A DNA stretch of 64,000 bases from contig OZ029919.1 of NCBI GenBank assembly GCA_964023275.1, positions 33,415,561-33,479,560 of the forward strand. The letters are read 5' to 3'. The stretch is from Norana najaformis (lineage: Eukaryota > Annelida > Clitellata > Crassiclitellata > Hormogastridae). The first letter of the stretch is position 1. Every line of letters starts with the position of its first letter. The notes under the pieces are model-generated. The model ran no database searches, had not been told where the DNA came from, and saw nothing but the letters and a program-made list of their open reading frames with translations. Made by a program: the position numbers and the translations under genes. Shown here piece after piece: positions 36,060 through 64,000 of this stretch.

Positions 36060-39000
36060 GGAGGAGTTCTGATGAGTTCTGCCGTTGCCACGAACTGTCG
36101 TGTGCTCTGCATTTTATTCATAAAAATAAGCATGTCAAATTATTTTCAAGTGAGATGTAGTTTCATGGCGTTTTTCCGCTCCTGGTTGTTTGAACCTTCC
36201 TGCTTTGCTGCCTGATAAGGTTTCTCATTTGGTTGTGAGACGGGAGGCTGGATGTGCCTTTGTTTCGTGCTCTGGTGTCAAGAGGATCGTTAAAGATCGC
36301 TGTGTGAATCTCAGACTGCCGCGTGCAACGTAACATCTTTCTGAGCGGTAGTTTCTCTGGTTTTCTTAGACTAGACTGTTTCTGTTTTGCCAATACGGTT
36401 GTTGAGTTACATTTTACATTTACATTTACAGTTGGCTTGGAAACCATTTCGTCAGAGGTGAGCACAGCCAAAATAGCCAATGTTAATTGGGGCCCCAGCT
36501 GGACAGCGGTTGCAATCAGTGTGGGCCAGCAGTAGGCCCACTGAACGTGGCTGTCAGCATAGGAATTATTTAGACACGCAATCACGTTAACCTTTAACCT
36601 GTCTGGTTGTTGGATTGCTGCAGTCATGTTTGCACTTCAGCCAAAGGTCCTTCAAACCCAGACCCTGCCTTCTAGGACTCATGTTGGTGAAGATGTGTGA
36701 AGAGTTAGCACTGCTAAATTCACCTCTGTATAGCACCTGTGAGGGGTGCTTAAAAGGTGTTATATAAATAGCCAGATGCATATACCAGAGTTGAAGGTCA
36801 CTGCACAAGATTTTCTGTTAACCAAGGTTGTTGAAGGTCGTTACAGTTCGAGCATGTTTCATTGCCAAGACGATGGTCATGGCTAGCAACTCACAGCGTT
36901 AGAATGACATTGAAGAAATCCTTGAACAACTGACATTAAGTTTCATGGAGATGTGGTTTAATCTGTATTTATTCTTACCAACTGGTATTTGTAAAGTCTT
37001 TCTGCTGATGGTTTTATTTACTGCTTTACTAATTTATTAATACTTTTATTAATTGTTCTGTTACTGAAAATCCTCTGTTATGACTGTTTTTTGAGTGAGT
37101 TTGTGTCCAAGGCTGTTAGTGCCTTGTTCCCCGATGTGCCAGTTTGACCTTTATTAGTGCAAAATTCCCTAAATGCCAATTTTGAACTAGTAGTGGCACA
37201 TTTCACTGAAATGCCAATCATTGCTATGATATTACTCTAGTTCCAAAATTTGGGCTAGGTTAATGTCACTTTCCTTTTGTTCCAGTTTTAATCCACATTG
37301 GTGCAAAATTCTCTGTATGTTAAATCTTACTTAAGTTAGTGTGATATTTCTGATGTGTGCCAGTTGCCAGTTTTGGCTTGATTATTGTAATATTCCTGTT
37401 TGCCGACTTTGACCTATAGTTATTATCGAGTTCCCTTAGGTGTTTACATTAGTGCAAAATTTCTGTAATCGTAATCGCGAGATTTCTGCAGTGCTCAATG
37501 AAAGCTAAGTCGCGGGAACCAGCTTATTCACAGGCACTCAGTCAAAACAAAATCGTTAGGCAAAAGGGTTCGGTTCCAGGTCAAGATCCAGGAGTCAGGC
37601 AGTCGGATGGCTACAGTGGATGGTGTTTGAAATTGAAGCAAGAAGAGAGATAAGGGGAATAGGATGAATCAGGATAAGATTTTTGGAAATGTTTTCAGCC
37701 TTGAATGAAAGACCAGTATGTATGACATACAGTATAACTGTATGTCAGTTTTGACCGATATTTTTCCCACTTTTCCCTTTTTCATCTGTAACCTGTTTTG
37801 TCCTGCGTTAGTGTAATTCTTTTTCGCAACTTTGATCTAGGTGATTGCAGTTCCCTTAGCTACCAGTTTTAATCTACTTAGTAAAATATTTCCTTTTGTC
37901 CGAAATTTGACCGATGTCAGCGCCATGGCAACAGTTTGTATGGAATTGGTGATAATTTGCGGTTGTTGGAATAGAGAACGTAAGGTCCACAGTGAAAGTG
38001 TGTCTGCCTTTCGAATTTATGTCCAGGGTTGAAGTCTTGTGTCGTCGTGTGAAGTTGACAGCTAGTTGTCGAGCCTCGTAAGGGGTCGTCCGTTAAGGAC
38101 GTCTGCAAAAAGGACCTACGGGTACTTTGGACGTCAGCCTCCCCTTGTCCGCATTTGGGTGACCCCTTCCTCCCTCTCTGCGGGCGTGTGCACTCCAACG
38201 GAGCGCTAAGGCCTAGACTGGGCTAGATTGTGATCTGAGGTTAACGATGCTACAGGGTGGGGCACTTTTATGCTGCAGCATCCAGCCAAGGGGCACAAAG
38301 TAGACCAGTACAGGCTACCTGTTGTATGACAGAAGTTGGTGTTTAATATAAAATTTTTTACATTTATATCAAGAGGTTTAAAAACACTATCCGCTAAAAA
38401 TATAACAAAGTGCATTAACAAAATTAAATAACTGCGCAATTCTAATAACTCAAAGTGAAATGCTAAGAAAGCGCGTCATTAATATTGTACAATAATTGCG
38501 TAATTTGACAATACATAAATTACTATAAAATCCCTATAAGATATCAACAAAAATTCATGTATAAAACTTTTAAAATCTAACTAAACAAACGTAAACAGAT
38601 GAAAAAGAAAGACATCATTTTAACAGATCGTTCAAAAAATACCGACGATAGCTTACAACAAATATCAGCAGTAATTCTTACACCTGTTTAGCGCTAAATA
38701 TCTGGCTTTGACCACAGACTTATTTACAGAAAATATCTGGAACTCTGAGCTTTGAAGGAAACTGAACGGTTTATGAAAACATAAACCATTACTCTGGCAT
38801 TTTAGAAGCTATTATTGTAGAAATAGCAGAAAGTTTGAGCAAAATTACAGCCTAGCTTCCAACTGGATAGGTAATCTTTGGCAATGAAGTGCAACCTTCG
38901 ATACATAAAGAAAAATATGTACTGATGAAACAGTTCTTCATAATTATTTGGACAAAGCCAAGCGCAAATCCAGAGCAGTGATCCGTCCATGCCCCGTTTG

Positions 39001-40203
39001 GTTAGGGGGCATACCATTGTGTTATAATGAAGCACGTCGTAATCGTAATGTTGAAAATTCTAAGGATCTAAGATCAGGGGACCAGCTCATGCACAAGAGC
39101 TGTGTCAAGTCAGATGGGTTGTCCAAAGATGCCACGAGGAGAACAAAGTCCGGTTCTCAGAAGACTCGAGACAGAGCAGGGGACAGAGCAGCTGCTATGG
39201 TGAGCTGTGTTTACAAGTCTCTGGTGGACTGTTGCAGGAAATAAGGGAGGAAAATAGAAAAACCTGAGCAAAAAGGACACAACAATGTTTGAAAGTGGGT
39301 CAGAAGAAATCTCTAGGACTAAAAACGTTTTGCATACACCAGCAAAGAGTCAGCCTCACACAAAAACAAGCACATTGCATCTAACTTTACAATAGGGCCT
39401 AACTCTTAGTGGTAAGGTTCAAACCCATGTACTCTGCCATATACAGCATAAGCACTTAACTACCCCGGCACCATGGAACATGGTGTCCCTGCCACCTAGC
39501 TTCAGAATTCTGTAACACATGTCTAACAAAAACAGGATCAATGACACATTTATCAATTGAGCTGGGGAGCCACAGTGGAGACGGCCTCCTCTGAAGCCCT
39601 AGGGCGACGCTCTTAAAGTAAAATATACACATTTGTTAACTCGCAAATCAAAGTTTTACGATGAAGTGCCATGGAAATCTTTGCACAGAAGTTGCCTCTG
39701 ATTCCAGTTTTTTGCCTCTGATTCAAGGTTTTTTAATGCCCTGCACGTTAATCTCTAAATACTCCTTCATCTATTCATTCATTCATGCAGCAAATGTGAA
39801 TGAAAAATGGTATACAATGTAAAAACAATGTCATTGGCACAAAGGCTCACTAGCAGGGCATTATGGCTCCCACAGCGGGGCATACAGCTTCACCATAATG
39901 GCTCCCCCACCAGGATACAAAGCTGCTCCACCAGGAGATAATACGGGCACTGCACAATTTGGGGAGAATTGTAGTGGTTCCCCCATCTAGGAGCACAAGA
40001 CCCAATGGTTACCCCACTAAACACACCCCTTTATAGAAGACTAAAAGCCTTGAGTGAAACAGAGGCCAAAATGCAAGGCTGGGTTTATAAAAACGAAGAC
40101 CAAAAAGATACGTCTCGCTAATCTTTGGAAATTAAAACACAAAAGCATTTCGGTTTAGCTGGCGACGTTTTCTCGGAAGTAGTCCCAAGAATGACAAGCG
40201 GTG
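36060..40203. other. Convergent intergenic interval between TMEM38 and LOXHD1
   Basis: About 4.1 kb with no recognisable exon. It holds a family C copy at 37465-37725, a decayed tRNA-like stretch near 39410-39475, and unique sequence elsewhere. The 3' UTRs of both genes should lie at its ends. Confidence 0.6.
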
Positions 40204-63839
<23,636 letters not shown>

Positions 63840-64000
63840 CTGTGCAAACAAAACGGTATGGTAAGTTTAGGTAAGCTACTAAAGTAAGATCCTGTTAGGT
63901 ATGAGGAAAATAACGTAAAGTAAAATTAGGTCAGGTATGGTAAGGAAAGTAAGATAAGGTTACACAAGGTCAGGTAAGATTAGGTAAGCAAAAGATTAGG

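Overview
This is a piece of nuclear DNA from an animal, most likely a marine invertebrate. Genes are split by many short introns with GT-AG borders, the reading frames match animal protein families, and the space between exons is packed with microsatellites, minisatellites, tRNA-derived SINE-like repeats and decayed LINE 3' ends. I cannot name the phylum from the sequence alone. Nothing looks bacterial, and I found no CRISPR array, operon or phage.

Layout: 1-20.7 kb holds no gene I can recognise. It is a repeat-rich stretch of purine and pyrimidine tracts, minisatellites with 15, 19, 21, 64, 66 and 73 bp periods, a cluster of about 15 copies of a TTTARCGACATCTTRTGG motif at 5.8-10.1 kb, and LINE relics. 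20.8-23.7 kb (minus strand) is a DNAJC5 / cysteine-string-protein gene. It lies head to head with an EIPR1 (TSSC1) gene at 24.6-30.3 kb (plus strand), whose nine exons give a complete 383-residue protein. 32.7-36.1 kb (plus) is a complete five-exon TMEM38 / TRIC channel gene (285 residues). 40.2-63.8 kb (minus) is the 3' part of a LOXHD1-like gene: 30 exons, about 1,720 residues, parts of 12 tandem PLAT domains, with the 5' end beyond position 64000. TMEM38 and LOXHD1 converge tail to tail.

I found exon borders by joining protein similarity, splice-site dinucleotides and reading-frame phase. In all four genes nearly every junction is phase-consistent, and this is the strongest evidence for the models. 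The exceptions are the missing first exon of DNAJC5, a GC-AG intron in EIPR1, and the doubtful exon ends around PLAT domains 10-11 of LOXHD1.

How the genes relate: known family roles are a vesicle co-chaperone (DNAJC5), an EARP/GARP tethering partner important for dense-core vesicles (EIPR1), an ER/SR potassium counter-ion channel (TRIC) and a membrane-cytoskeleton PLAT protein needed by hair cells (LOXHD1). They are not one pathway. The most interesting local features are the modular phase-1 architecture of the PLAT gene, two PLAT domains with identical exon lengths, a charged insert of about 150 residues within one PLAT domain, a triplicated splice acceptor, the GC-AG intron, two strong inverted repeats, and several undescribed-looking repeat families. 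I did not find a clearly new biological system.
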